Of a stretch of DNA of 64,000 nt, positions 42,824-51,021 are shown one piece after another (the stretch's first letter is position 1; each line of letters begins with the position of its first letter). A program made the translations under genes and the position numbers. This DNA is from Bacillus cereus (GTDB lineage: Bacteria > Bacillota > Bacilli > Bacillales > Bacillaceae_G): the NCBI RefSeq assembly GCF_002584535.1, contig NZ_NUOT01000046.1, forward strand, positions 62,001 through 126,000. The letters run 5' to 3'. A model generated the notes under the pieces. That model saw only the letters and a program-made list of their open reading frames with translations. It made no database searches and had not been told where the DNA came from.

Positions 42824-44254
42824 ATGAAATTTAATATAAAGTCTAAAGAATTTAGTCCATCAAAAAAGGAAGTATCTACAAGGATCTTAATGATGGTACT
42901 CGCTCTATCTGTACTTGTGGCTGCTATAACGGTTGATTTGGTCAATCCAGTTCTTCCACTTATAAGCGAAGATTTAAAAGCTTCGAAAGCTCAAGTCAGT
43001 TGGGTGGTAAGTGGTATAGCACTCGTACTTGCTATTGGCGTTCCCATTTATGGGCGTATGTCGGACTTTTTTGAGTTGAGAAAGCTGTTCTCTTTTGCCA
43101 TTTTGATATTGGCGATTGGAAGTCTTATCTGTGTACTTGCTCCTAACCTTCCCTTATTGGTTTTGGGACGAATGGTTCAAGGTGCTGGAATGTCAGCTAT
43201 TCCGGTTCTTTCAGTCGTAGCCATTGCGAAGGTTTTTCCTGAAGGAAAACGAGGGGGTGCCCTAGGCCTCATAGCAGGATGTATCGGTGTCGGAACTGCT
43301 GCGGGTCCGATTTTTGGAGGATTAGTCGGTCAATTATTAGGTTGGCAATCTCTGTTCTGGTTCACGTTTTTGTTGTCCATCATTATCATTCTCGGTGCAC
43401 TCTATGCACTCCCGACTATCACACCGACGTTAGAGGACGGGAGCCATCGGAGCTTTGATCTTATCGGTGGGATTTTGCTCGGACTTACAGTAGGTTTACT
43501 TCTTTTTGGCATAACACAGGGGGAGACGTTTGGTTTTTCTTCGTTCTCTTCGTTTGGTAGTCTAATTGGCTCTCTATTGGCTTTGTTAGGGTTTATCTGG
43601 CGCATTGTCACCGCAGAGAATCCATTTGTACCTCCTGTCCTGTTCAAAAATAAGTATTATGTAAATTCGGTAATCGTAGCGTTCTTTTCGATGTTTGCCT
43701 ATTTTGCAGTTCTTGTTTTCGTTCCATTGCTGGTCGTAGAAGTGAATGGACTCTCTCCTGGAGAGGCAGGAATGATACTATTGTCGGGAGGTGCGCCTGT
43801 GGCGATTTTTTCTCCTTTTGTTGGTCGTATTTCTGATCGTTTGGGGACTAAACGTTTGATTATCGTAGGGCTGACAATTATGGGGATTTCAACTTTATTC
43901 TTGTCAACATTTGCTTCTGGAGCTTCTTCTATTTTGGTGTCAGCAGGAGTCCTAGGCGCAGGTATTGCCTTTGCGTTTCTAAATTCCTCAGCCAATAATG
44001 CTGCGGTAAGTTCCCTAGTGAAAGAACAAGTCGGAGTGGGAATGGGAATTTTCTAGGGTGCTTTGTACCTTGGAGCAGGTACAGGGGATGGAATTATTGG
44101 AGCAATATTATCAGCTCGACGAGAAGCTGATCATTCCATAAATCCTCTCTATGTACTGGACGCTGTATCGTACTCAGATGCATTCCTGGCAACGACAACC
44201 GCTGTGATCATCGCGCTAGTAGCCTCATTTGGATTGAGGGGCGACGGTCAGTAG
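42824..44254 (+). pseudogene. Tet(L/K)-like 14-helix MFS exporter disrupted by an amber stop
   Basis: The frame reads from ATG 42824 to 44254 with one TAG at 44054-44056. The join is VGVGMGIF, stop, GALYLGAGTGDG, so a single C-to-T change of CAG would explain it. It has MFS motifs of the tetracycline/multidrug DHA2 group: YGRMSDFFELRKLF, GRMVQGAGMSAIPVLSVVAI and AAGPIFGGLVGQ (motif C-type G-x3-G-P-x2-G-G). The missing C-terminal part carries the last two or so helices, so function is doubtful unless the stop is read through. The leader is intact. Confidence 0.85.
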
Positions 44255-44337
44255 CAGCATAGCCTTTTAGTTTCACGATTGTGGAAGAGAATCATAGGTA
44301 GATAATGATCAAACTTTTAAAGACGGTTGAGCTTACG

Positions 44338-44376
44338 AAATTCCTCCTGAATCTTTTACATTTCAGGAGGGATTTT
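44338..44376 (+). terminator. Terminator of the MFS gene
   Basis: AATTCCTCCTGAA pairs with TTCAGGAGGGATT around a 10-nt loop, then TTTT. Confidence 0.7.
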
Positions 44377-44440
44377 CATAATAAACCTTTTCGGGGGGAT
44401 ATGCAAAAATACCCATTTTTTTGTTTAGAGTGTTATTAAA

Positions 44441-44462
44441 TTCTTAAGTTGATGGATGTGTG
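44441..44462. mobile_element. IS231-like right end, orphan
   Basis: TTCTTAAGTTGATGGATGTG joins GGTGCTACCCC, in the same orientation as other right ends. It truncates the toxin-like gene at 44444, whose last codons (GSTTHPST) are this end read in frame. The rest of the element is not recognisable. Confidence 0.65.
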
Positions 44463-44917
44463 GTGCTACCCCTATACTTTTTTACTTCTTTTACTAAATC
44501 ATCTGCATTAGTAAATTGACTTTCTATAATAATTTTTTGAGCTCTTTCTTTAGATGCAGCAAAATTAAATTGTTCAGTTAAAGGAAGTGAAGAAATATCT
44601 AAACCATTCAATTTATCTAAGCTGTCTTGATGATTTCTCATACGCGGTCCCAAAAGCACATCATTTGCGTTGGCACCATAAAAATCAGGTGCTTCTTGAG
44701 AACCACGAAAAGCAATAACAACTTGTTTCGTTTCATCATTTTTATAAATAGTTGCATCAAAACTATTTTTTGGATTATGCAATGATACAGAAGTAGGTAT
44801 TTCAACACGTTTCCAAGTTTCTAAATGGTCCCCAACTTCTACGTCAACACTAGGCTTATCTTTATAACTACCTCCTGATAAGCGAGCAAGAGCTTCATCA
44901 CTAACAGAACTACTCAT
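44444..44917 (-). pseudogene. DUF6792-type lipase-like secreted-toxin gene, truncated by an IS231-like end
   Basis: The 157 aa product opens MSSSVSDEALARLSGGSYKD and continues RVEIPTSVSLHNPKNSFDAT and NDETKQVVIAFRGSQEAPDF, the N-terminal half of a family of lipase-like proteins (DUF6792). The GHSLGG lipase motif expected further on is absent. The reading frame enters the IS end and stops. It is divergent from two intact 104-106 aa membrane proteins, a layout repeated at 34.9-35.7 kb. A role as a toxin is inferred from family members with nuclease or lipase tails. Confidence 0.7.
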
Positions 44918-44980
44918 AGTTTCCCTCTCCTTAAAAAAGATTTATAGTATGAATTATAAAACAATTTCAGGAGGCAAAAT

Positions 44981-45295
44981 ATGGGTAATTTAAAAAAGAA
45001 AAATATTATCATTTTAATCATTTTAGCAATTATAACTTTAACTATAGGATGTACAGCCAAATTTATTCATGATAGAAATACTGCAAAAGAAAAAGCTACT
45101 AAAGTTGTAATACAGTACATGAAAAAAGAAAACAATATAGAACTTGTGGTAACCAATGTGAAAATTGAACACTTAGAACGTGAAGGTTTTATTACAGTTG
45201 GAGGATATGATAAAAATAATAAACAAAAAAGATATTACGTTGTAATAAATAAGATTCAAAATTACACAGTTGATTACTGGGGAGATGCTAAGTAA
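44981..45295 (+). CDS. Small membrane-anchored protein of the toxin locus, copy 3
   Basis: The 104 aa protein has an N-terminal membrane helix (NIIILIILAIITLTIGC) and an outer domain, AKEKATKVVIQYMKKENNIE, NVKIEHLEREGFITVGGYDK and YYVVINKIQNYTVDYWGDAK. The fold pattern resembles DUF1433/DUF3139-type proteins near Bacillus toxins. AGGAGG precedes the ATG. It is divergent from the DUF6792 remnant, as copy 1 is at 35.0 kb. An immunity-like role is an inference. Confidence 0.7.
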   Translation: MGNLKKKNIIILIILAIITLTIGCTAKFIHDRNTAKEKATKVVIQYMKKENNIELVVTNVKIEHLEREGFITVGGYDKNNKQKRYYVVINKIQNYTVDYWGDAK

Positions 45296-45394
45296 AAAAT
45301 GAACTAATTGTAATTTATAATAAACTCCCAACAGCTAAATACATAAAATTAATTTTCAATAGATTTCAATGATACAAAAAAATCAAAAGATTTT

Positions 45395-45715
45395 TTGGGA
45401 GAAAATATGGATAAATTAAAAAAGAAAAATATTATCATTTTAGCAATTATAGTTTTAGCCATAGGCTCTACTTCATTAATTATTCACAATAGAAATACTG
45501 CAAAAGAAAAAGCTGCTGAATCTGCCATACAAACTATGAAAAAAGAAAAAAATATAGATTTCGTGGTAACGGATGTGAAAATTGAACACTTAGAACTCGA
45601 AGGTTTTATTACAGTTAAAGGATATGATAAAAATAATAAGCAACAAAAATTTTATGTTGTAGTAAATAAGATTCAAAATTATAAAGTTGATTATTGGGGA
45701 GGAAAAAACAACTGA
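45395..45715 (+). CDS. Small membrane-anchored protein of the toxin locus, copy 4
   Basis: The 106 aa paralogue of copy 3 reads MDKLKKKNIIILAIIVLAIG, AKEKAAESAIQTMKKEKNID, NVKIEHLELEGF-like and KVDYWGGKNN at the end. The start ATG is preceded by GGGAG. The 3' flank of copy 3 (ACTCCCAACAGCTAAATACA) is also found behind the 35.1 kb copy, showing the unit was duplicated with its flank. Confidence 0.7.
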   Translation: MGENMDKLKKKNIIILAIIVLAIGSTSLIIHNRNTAKEKAAESAIQTMKKEKNIDFVVTDVKIEHLELEGFITVKGYDKNNKQQKFYVVVNKIQNYKVDYWGGKNN

Positions 45716-45745
45716 ATAAACCAAATTATTTCTATGTATATTCTA

Positions 45746-45790
45746 TGTATACTCTATACATAACAAGTCAACATAACGTAACATTATCGG
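45746..45790 (+). repeat. Cassette-like repeat, copy A
   Basis: TGTATACTCTATACATAAC leads to CAACATAACGTAACATTATC then GG. It shares the outline TGTATAYTCTATACAT ... AACATAACG ... ATATCGG with copies at 46918 and 47907. Confidence 0.6.
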
Positions 45791-45815
45791 GATTCAATGT
45801 ATTTAGAAGACTATT

Positions 45816-45850
45816 AAAAGTCCTCCAGATTGTTTAACTGGAGGACTTTT
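45816..45850. terminator. Terminator of the NUDIX gene
   Basis: AAAAGTCCTCCAG (45816-45828) pairs with CTGGAGGACTTTT (45838-45850); T runs on both sides. It also limits transcripts from copy 4 upstream. Confidence 0.8.
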
Positions 45851-45882
45851 GTGTTCACATAATTATTGTTAGCGGAAGTTAG

Positions 45883-46341
45883 CTATTTAGCTTGTATAGA
45901 CCAATGAAGGATTTTTTTATCAACGGGATCTAGTCCATCGATTGGGCTATTTAAATCCCATAATTTGATTGAATTTGTTTCCTCATTTTCTTGAAAGGGC
46001 TGTAATATACTTAAATTAGTTATATAAATTGCACTGTAACTTATATTTTCATTAGGTCTTTGAATCTTAATAAGTCCTCTAAATTTCAAGCTTTGAGCTT
46101 TTTGTGAGGTTTCCTCGTATAGTTCTCTTTTTGCACATTCTCGTAAAGACTCATTTTGTTCTCTTCCACCAGCTGGTAATTCCCATTGCTTTCGATATGT
46201 ATTGAAACATAAGAGATATTTATCATTATAATTTGCGACTATAAAGGAACTACCTATAGGTGAATAATGATTTATAGCATGCTCTTCTATGTTTAGAAAT
46301 TCTAATAAACTATAACCATGAGAATTAACTGCAATACTCAT
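45883..46341 (-). CDS. NUDIX hydrolase, 152 aa
   Basis: The Nudix box is present as GGREQNESLRECAKRELYEE followed by TSQ, matching G-x5-E-x7-R-E-U-x-E-E-x-G-U except that the terminal Gly is Ser. The upstream strand YLLCFNTYRKQWELPAGGRE is typical. It hydrolyses a nucleoside diphosphate linked to another group. AAGGAGG lies before the ATG. It is separated from the next genes by the repeats at 45746 and 46918. Confidence 0.88.
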   Translation of the reverse strand: MSIAVNSHGYSLLEFLNIEEHAINHYSPIGSSFIVANYNDKYLLCFNTYRKQWELPAGGREQNESLRECAKRELYEETSQKAQSLKFRGLIKIQRPNENISYSAIYITNLSILQPFQENEETNSIKLWDLNSPIDGLDPVDKKILHWSIQAK

Positions 46342-46404
46342 ATATCGTTTCGCCTCCTTTCTTTTTTACATAAAATTCGAACTCGGAAGTCAATGAATCT
46401 CTTT

Positions 46405-46854
46405 TTATAAATTTAGATAATGCGTAGTATGGGGATAGATATCATCTTTTAGGAATCCTGTGGAGATGTAGAATTTGTCAGCCTGTTCTGTGTCTGTATA
46501 AAGTACCAAGACTTTATAATGCTTTCTTGCATCACAAATGATGGTATTTAACAGGAGCTTTCCTAGCCCATTTCTCCGACTATCCTTAGCAATATAAAAT
46601 CTTCTTAATCGTCCAATTTCTTGTCTCTTTGAGGATGGGTCTATATTAAGCCCTCCAATACCAACTAATATATTTTCTTTGTTAAACACACCGTATAAGG
46701 ATTCTCTGGGCTTATCAAAGGTGTTGATACCAGCCTTATAATCATTAACTAGTCTTTCAAGAAAACGAAAGCCATCTTTCTTGCTCTCTTGCACTAAATA
46801 AGTGAGATCATTATAAAAGAGATCTTGTATCTGTCTGACTTCAAAATCTTTCAT
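46405..46854 (-). CDS. GNAT-family acetyltransferase, 149 aa
   Basis: The GNAT core reads RRFYIAKDSRRNGLGKLLLN followed by CDARKHYKVLVLYTDTEQAD and FYISTGF. The R-R-N-G-L-G turn binds acetyl-CoA. It lies 63 nt upstream of the NUDIX gene and could be co-transcribed with it. The acceptor is unknown. Confidence 0.85.
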   Translation of the reverse strand: MKDFEVRQIQDLFYNDLTYLVQESKKDGFRFLERLVNDYKAGINTFDKPRESLYGVFNKENILVGIGGLNIDPSSKRQEIGRLRRFYIAKDSRRNGLGKLLLNTIICDARKHYKVLVLYTDTEQADKFYISTGFLKDDIYPHTTHYLNL

Positions 46855-46917
46855 ATTTCCCTCCCTGATGATTAAGTTTATACACTATATTCTTGTTAAA
46901 AAAGAGTAATCCCTTTC

Positions 46918-46968
46918 TGTATACTCCATACATGCTTGGTTAACATAACGTCTCAATATCGGAAGTAA
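46918..46968 (+). repeat. Cassette-like repeat, copy B
   Basis: TGTATACTCCATACATGCTT leads to GGTTAACATAACGTCTCAAT then ATCGGAAGTAA. It ends 2 nt before the stop of the alpha/beta hydrolase gene, and lies 63 nt upstream of the GNAT start. Confidence 0.65.
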
Positions 46969-46970
46969 AT

Positions 46971-47828
46971 TTAAGTTGTTTTTAGAGTAGGTATAGCTAA
47001 TCCAAATTCCTGAATTGCACGCCTGAATTCCTCTTTGTTTTCTAAATAAGGATGATGTTTATCTTCTAAAATAGTAACGGACATATTAGGAAACTTAAAT
47101 TTTTTATAATGATCTGGGCCAACAGCATCATCATACTTGCCACTAATTACGAGAGTTGGTACTGAAATTTCAGCTGTGATTCGAGTATAATCTTGAAAAA
47201 ACTCAGGATCCGCATGTACATATTTACGAAAATCAGGACGGTGTTTAAGCTCTTTATCTAAGGTTTCTAAAACTTTAAGGTTTTTTCTATCTGTGAACTG
47301 TAAATCATAATACTTTCCCATTTCTAGCAGTTTTTCAGCTATTGCAAAGAAGTCTTTATAGAAAGAATCGATTGACACATAAGAATCCATAATATTATCT
47401 TCTTCTAACCAGCTTCTTCCTACATTCATTTGATGCATGTTTGACTCTCGCTTGTTTAGTGTACAATTAAGCAAGATTAAACTTAAGACACTGTCAGGGT
47501 GTTGTTTGGCGTAATTAGTAGCTAAAATACCACCAAATGAGTGTCCCATTACAATCCATTTATCTATCTTTAATTCTTGCCTTATTTCCTCAAGATCTAA
47601 AAGTAATCTTTTAAGTGAGTAATCCCCTTTCGGAGCGAGTGAAGAGCGACCACACCCCCGCTGATCAAGATAATGCATTTCCATAAAACTTTCCAAAAGA
47701 GGCCCGCCTGTCTGTTCAAAAGGATAACTCCAATAACCAGGACCTCCATGTAAGAAAATACAAGGTAATCCTTGTCCACTTTTGCTGATATGTAAGGTAG
47801 TACCATCACTTGTCATTAAATTTTTCAT
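46971..47828 (-). CDS. Alpha/beta hydrolase, proline iminopeptidase-like (S33)
   Basis: The 285 aa protein has the oxyanion motif FLHGGPGYWS near residue 25 and LDQRGCGRSS, the nucleophile elbow MGHSFGGILA (Ser near residue 98), and SGKYDDAVG with a His in EDKHHPYLEN to complete the triad. This matches S33 iminopeptidases and related amidases. It lies between repeats B and C. AGGAGG precedes the ATG. Confidence 0.85.
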   Translation of the reverse strand: MKNLMTSDGTTLHISKSGQGLPCIFLHGGPGYWSYPFEQTGGPLLESFMEMHYLDQRGCGRSSLAPKGDYSLKRLLLDLEEIRQELKIDKWIVMGHSFGGILATNYAKQHPDSVLSLILLNCTLNKRESNMHQMNVGRSWLEEDNIMDSYVSIDSFYKDFFAIAEKLLEMGKYYDLQFTDRKNLKVLETLDKELKHRPDFRKYVHADPEFFQDYTRITAEISVPTLVISGKYDDAVGPDHYKKFKFPNMSVTILEDKHHPYLENKEEFRRAIQEFGLAIPTLKTT

Positions 47829-47906
47829 TTTATGAATCCTCCTTAAAATGAACTTTTCTTTATTAATAGTTCGTGACTGTTCCTTAGAAAACCTACCTTA
47901 AAAACC

Positions 47907-47957
47907 TGTATATTCTATACATACTCAGTTAGCATAACGCCTCAATATCGGTAGCAA
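47907..47957 (+). repeat. Cassette-like repeat, copy C
   Basis: TGTATATTCTATACATACTC leads to AGTTAGCATAACGCCTCAAT then ATCGGTAGCAA. It shares spacing and order with copies A and B. The 390 nt to the next gene hold only a weak AT-rich stretch and the operator at 48296. Confidence 0.65.
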
Positions 47958-48295
47958 GGATAAGATGGATCCCTACTCTCACAAAGAATCCCCGGCCTAT
48001 CAACATTCTGTGAAACATCCTCTTCACCTACGTATGTAGTTTCTTATTCATCCCATTATATTAGTGGTTAAAAGCAAACATTGTCTTTATTTTTTTCCTC
48101 CATATGCATAAAATTCCTCATAAACTAACGGCTAGCTTATGGGATAATCATTAACTCAAGGCCAATTTATGTTTCCAATTCCGTTAGATAATTAGATAAT
48201 CACCTATAAAAGTAAGTGTTTTCCGGCCAACTAATGCTTCCAAATGCAATCGACTTATGGGTAAAGTGACATTAAGTCCTTTTTATTTGCAAATT

Positions 48296-48338
48296 TATGT
48301 GATATATTTTTAACATAAGGAGCGAAATATATCACATA
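48296..48338. promoter_or_regulatory. Operator dyad upstream of the DUF3796-XRE pair
   Basis: TATGTGATATATTT (48296-48309) and AAATATATCACATA (48325-48338) are perfect 14-nt arms 15 nt apart. They lie directly upstream of the DUF3796 start (48349), a likely binding site of the XRE regulator two genes on. Confidence 0.6.
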
Positions 48339-48348
48339 GGGGGATTGT

Positions 48349-48708
48349 ATGAAAAATAAAATAGCTTATTTAGGATTTATCGGTTTTTTAGGTTTTTTGG
48401 GTCCTTTCACATTTTTAGGTGATATTACGTGGGCAGGTCTCTTATTCAGTTTCTTTTTCTTCTTCGCATATGCAAAAGTAGTACCAGATGAGCTTTTTAT
48501 ACTACATGTTCGCATCTCTGCTACAAGAGCTTTTTTCGTAGCATTGGTACTAGGTATCATACTAGTTTTGAGTATTTTTATTTTTGAAAATCTACATATA
48601 ATTCGTTTCCTTGTTATTATTTCAGTTTTTGCACCATTAGGTACCTTCTTAGTTAATTTAGAAATATTTGAGCGTAGAGAAAAGAAAGGAATGCAAGATG
48701 CCACTTAA
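48349..48708 (+). CDS. DUF3796 membrane protein, 119 aa
   Basis: Four hydrophobic segments: [20 protein letters not shown] at the N-terminus, then [38 protein letters not shown] and [18 protein letters not shown], with a basic tail. The composition and length match DUF3796. It overlaps the XRE gene by 11 nt (48698-48708), so the two are translationally coupled. Confidence 0.82.
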   Translation: MKNKIAYLGFIGFLGFLGPFTFLGDITWAGLLFSFFFFFAYAKVVPDELFILHVRISATRAFFVALVLGIILVLSIFIFENLHIIRFLVIISVFAPLGTFLVNLEIFERREKKGMQDAT

Positions 48709-48898
48709 GACTCGAATGAAAGAATATAGAGTAAAGTTAAATATGTCTCAGGAAGATTTAGCTAATAAGGTTGGGGTTAGAAGAGAAACAATTGGCAATC
48801 TCGAAAACGGAAAATATAACCCTTCATTCAAACTTACTTATGATATTGCAAAGGTTTTGGAAGCGCCTATTGAGGCTCTGTTTTGGTTTGAAGAATAG
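48698..48898 (+). CDS. XRE-family helix-turn-helix regulator, 66 aa
   Basis: [20 protein letters not shown] opens a Cro/C1-type [23 protein letters not shown], then [20 protein letters not shown] and LFWFEE. The start at ATG 48698 is chosen because AAAGGA lies 7 nt upstream and it overlaps the upstream gene end. This is the known DUF3796-plus-XRE pairing, and the dyad at 48296 is its probable target. Confidence 0.88.
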   Translation: MPLKTRMKEYRVKLNMSQEDLANKVGVRRETIGNLENGKYNPSFKLTYDIAKVLEAPIEALFWFEE

Positions 48899-48987
48899 AT
48901 TAATTCTAGTACAAGTAAGTAAACTTTTGTAATTGATATGTTCATGAGTTTTGATCAATCTTTTTTATAAAATCTACATCCAGACTT

Positions 48988-49150
48988 TTAACATGGGAAT
49001 CCATTTTGATTAATCTTGATATGCTCCCCATTAGGTAGACAGATAAAAAATAAAATTTGTTTTCCTCGAGGTGTATTTGTATCAAACTGACCCTTAATGC
49101 TAATGCCTTTATTCTCAAGTTTGTTGAAGGCTTGGTTCAGGATATTTACG
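48988..49150 (-). pseudogene. Unrecognised C-terminal gene fragment
   Basis: One frame reads DVNILNQAFNKLENKGISIK, then GQFDTNTPRGKQILFFICLP and NGEHIKINQNGFPC-stop (48988). No start codon or ribosome site is seen. It is the tail of a lost gene of unknown family. The rest of 49150-49400 is AT-rich and uninformative apart from the next entry. Confidence 0.35.
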
Positions 49151-49213
49151 TCTTAATTTGTTTAACTCTATATTTATTAGATAGATTTTATATAACAAGG
49201 AAAAAGTAGGGAA

Positions 49214-49315
49214 ATGAACGACAAAACTGCACAGTTAATTTCTTTGGAATCTAGATGAAACTTATACCAAATTCAAGAGAATATTTTTTATCGTGCGATT
49301 AAAAATTGTCGTTGA
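49214..49315 (+). pseudogene. Short stop-interrupted ORF
   Basis: It reads MNDKTAQLISLESR, TGA, NLYQIQENIFYRAIKNCR-stop in one frame. It could be a broken small gene or chance. No family recognised. Confidence 0.2.
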
Positions 49316-49408
49316 GGCACAATTTAAGTATTGAAATTTTCTATACTTAGATGTATTATATTTTTGTATTTTTCTCTATCTGAAACAGAGAAAACATCAT
49401 CACTTCTG

Positions 49409-49438
49409 AAAGGACCCGAACTTCAACGGGTTCTTTTT
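49409..49438 (+). terminator. Rho-independent terminator
   Basis: AGGACCCG pairs with CGGGTTCT around an 8-nt loop and is followed by a T run. No plus-strand gene precedes it clearly; it may belong to a lost gene. Confidence 0.6.
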
Positions 49439-49505
49439 CTACTTGAATTCATTTCTGATGCATTGTATTATATTTTCATGTCTTACTTACATAAATCATT
49501 ATCGG

Positions 49506-49536
49506 AAAGAATCTGCATTCGAGCAGATTCTTTTTT
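49506..49536 (+). terminator. Second rho-independent terminator
   Basis: AAAGAATCTGC pairs with GCAGATTCTTT and runs into TTTTT. It lies 70 nt after the first terminator, again with no gene between. Confidence 0.6.
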
Positions 49537-49553
49537 ATGGGTTGGTATTTGCT

Positions 49554-49574
49554 TTTCTTAGCTTGATGGGTATG
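49554..49574. mobile_element. IS231-like right end, orphan
   Basis: TTTCTTAGCTTGATGGGTATG is joined to TATGGTGCCCCC. It has the same orientation as the ends at 44.4 and 41.7 kb. No left end is visible. Confidence 0.5.
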
Positions 49575-49619
49575 TATGGTGCCCCCTGCCAGAAAATAAA
49601 TCATATCCTATAATTATGC

Positions 49620-49730
49620 TTATTTCACAACAATTTTAACTTCGGCCCCATCTGGTAATTCCTCACTTTATAGCCTAGATAGGAGCCAGCACCGCTATTA
49701 TCAGCTGGTTTTATATTTCTCACTGTATTT
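49620..49730 (-). pseudogene. Gene remnant with frame damage
   Basis: Frames read NIKPADNSGAGSYLGYKV and then EELPDGAEVKIVVK-stop, so two parts of one protein lie in different frames. The family is not recognised. Confidence 0.3.
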
Positions 49731-49767
49731 AAAAAGATGCTCTTGGATTTCTCCAAGAACATCTTTC
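49729..49767 (-). terminator. Terminator of the DUF2187 gene
   Basis: AAAGATGCTCTTGGA and TCCAAGAACATCTTT are near-perfect arms with a short loop; T run on the minus strand. Confidence 0.7.
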
Positions 49768-49999
49768 ATAAAACTTCATTTTTCGCTTGTTTATCAGCTA
49801 CCTTATGATAACAACCATGTTTTACTACTTGTCTAACATCAATTGATTCATTTTTTTCAGTTTCCACCATGTCTGAAATGTCTACAACAATTGTATTCGT
49901 TAAAATACTTACCACATATCCAGTTAATTGTAAGGAAGGATTCTCTCGATAAGGGAATCGAACGTAATCCCCAACTTCTACTTTTGTTGTAAGTTTCAT
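49766..49999 (-). CDS. DUF2187 small protein, 77 aa
   Basis: It reads MKLTTKVEVGDYVRFPYREN, then LTGYVVSILTNTIVVDISDM and NESIDVRQVVKHGCYHKV. The pattern x-x-G-D-x-V-x-F...GxVxxxxxNTVIVD...VRQVVxHxxYxxL is typical of DUF2187, a small beta-barrel family. It lies just downstream of the resolvase on the same strand. Confidence 0.85.
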   Translation of the reverse strand: MKLTTKVEVGDYVRFPYRENPSLQLTGYVVSILTNTIVVDISDMVETEKNESIDVRQVVKHGCYHKVADKQAKNEVL

Positions 50000-50040
50000 A
50001 TAGTAACCTCCTAAATCAACATTAATTATTCAGTAGATTT

Positions 50041-50658
50041 TTATCTTTTTGTTTCTTCATACTGCTTCGCAAGTTTGTAAAATGAAGAACGTTTGATACC
50101 ATATTTCTCCATAGCCCCTACTGCTGTAATGGCACCAGATTTCCATTCTTTATAGGCTGTAATGAATTCTGCTGTAATTTCTACTGGAGGACGTCCTAAA
50201 CGTCTCCCTTGCTTCTCGGTCAGGGCGATTCCCTCCGCTTGCCGTTGTTTAATAGCATAACGCTCTTTTTCTGCAAAAGCAGATAAAATTGTAAGAGTTG
50301 CTTTTTGAATAGCACTTTGAATGACATCATTCGTAGTCTCACCTTTGTAATTTACATTAATGAACGGTTCTTTTATAAATTGTAAGTTAATCTCATGCCT
50401 TTCGTAGTATCTGAATTCTTCTAAGACATCGTTCATACTTCTTCCCAGTCTAGTTAAAGAATCAAATACAATAGTATCTCCTATACGAACTAAACGTTTT
50501 AACATTTGATAATTTTCACGTTTCATGTTTTTACCGGATTGTTTATCAATGAAAATATCTCGATCCTCTATCCCTAAATCCTTCATATTCTGAATTTGCC
50601 GTTCTTCATTTTGATCTTTACTTGAAACTCGTACATATCCAAATTTTTTATGTTTCAT
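50041..50658 (-). CDS. Serine recombinase (Tn3-type resolvase)
   Basis: The 205 aa protein reads MKHKKFGYVRVSSKDQNEER with the catalytic Ser in VSSKDQ. It then has DKQSGKNMKRENYQMLKRLV, FDSLTRLGRSMNDVLEEF, ILSAFAEKERYAIKQRQAEG and a C-terminal HTH (ITAVGAMEKYGIKRSSFYKL). It is full-length for a resolvase. ATG 50658 is chosen because GAGGTG lies 6 nt upstream. A set of repeats at 50690-50805 lies directly upstream, as a res site would. It is next to Tn3-type ends but its own transposase is missing. Confidence 0.9.
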   Translation of the reverse strand: MKHKKFGYVRVSSKDQNEERQIQNMKDLGIEDRDIFIDKQSGKNMKRENYQMLKRLVRIGDTIVFDSLTRLGRSMNDVLEEFRYYERHEINLQFIKEPFINVNYKGETTNDVIQSAIQKATLTILSAFAEKERYAIKQRQAEGIALTEKQGRRLGRPPVEITAEFITAYKEWKSGAITAVGAMEKYGIKRSSFYKLAKQYEETKR

Positions 50659-50689
50659 GTGATGCACCTCATCAAAAATTATAGCAAAA

Positions 50690-50805
50690 ACATCTGTAAA
50701 TGTGCAATTAATATACAGACATCTGTAAAATAAGAAGAGGGCATTTACGGATGTAATTTTTTATAGTTTTATATATATCTGTAAAAGTATACCTTTACAA
50801 ATGGA
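50690..50805. other. res-like repeat region upstream of the resolvase
   Basis: ACATCTGTAAATG (50690-50702) and ACATCTGTAAAAT (50719-50731) are repeats; GCATTTACGGATGT (50741-50754) is the inverted partner. TATCTGTAAAAG (50777-50788) and CCTTTACAAATGG (50792-50804) form another inverted pair. Tn3-type res sites have such subsites with 12-nt arms, and their place directly before the recombinase gene fits. Subsite borders need footprinting. Confidence 0.6.
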
Positions 50806-50983
50806 TGGTCGCTTTTCCCATTAGAGAAAGTAATATTCCAGTTGATATTTTAGAAAACATGGAATTTCCAGTGCTAGATAGTCTCTATTTAGCCGAAAAA
50901 TAGCCTTAGCGTACACCAAATATCTTAACTTATGTCCAAATCGTGTCTAAACGTACAATTTTCTTTTTTTGATACGGTGAGGC

Positions 50984-51021
50984 CATGCCCATCAACTTAA
51001 GATTTTTCACTGCCCCTATAA
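50984..51021. mobile_element. IS231-like left end interrupted by the Tn3-type end
   Basis: CATGCCCATCAACTTAAGA is followed by TTTTTCACTGCCCC and TATAA before the Tn3-type repeat begins at 51022. The same order, CTAAGGTTTTATACTGCCCC, occurs in the MITE at 52321. So this is the front part of a MITE, cut by the cassette. Confidence 0.55.

Noticed and set aside
45746-47957. Bacterial integron cassette array
   Set aside because: No integrase gene, and the repeat has only partial resemblance to attC. I report it as a cassette-like repeat instead.
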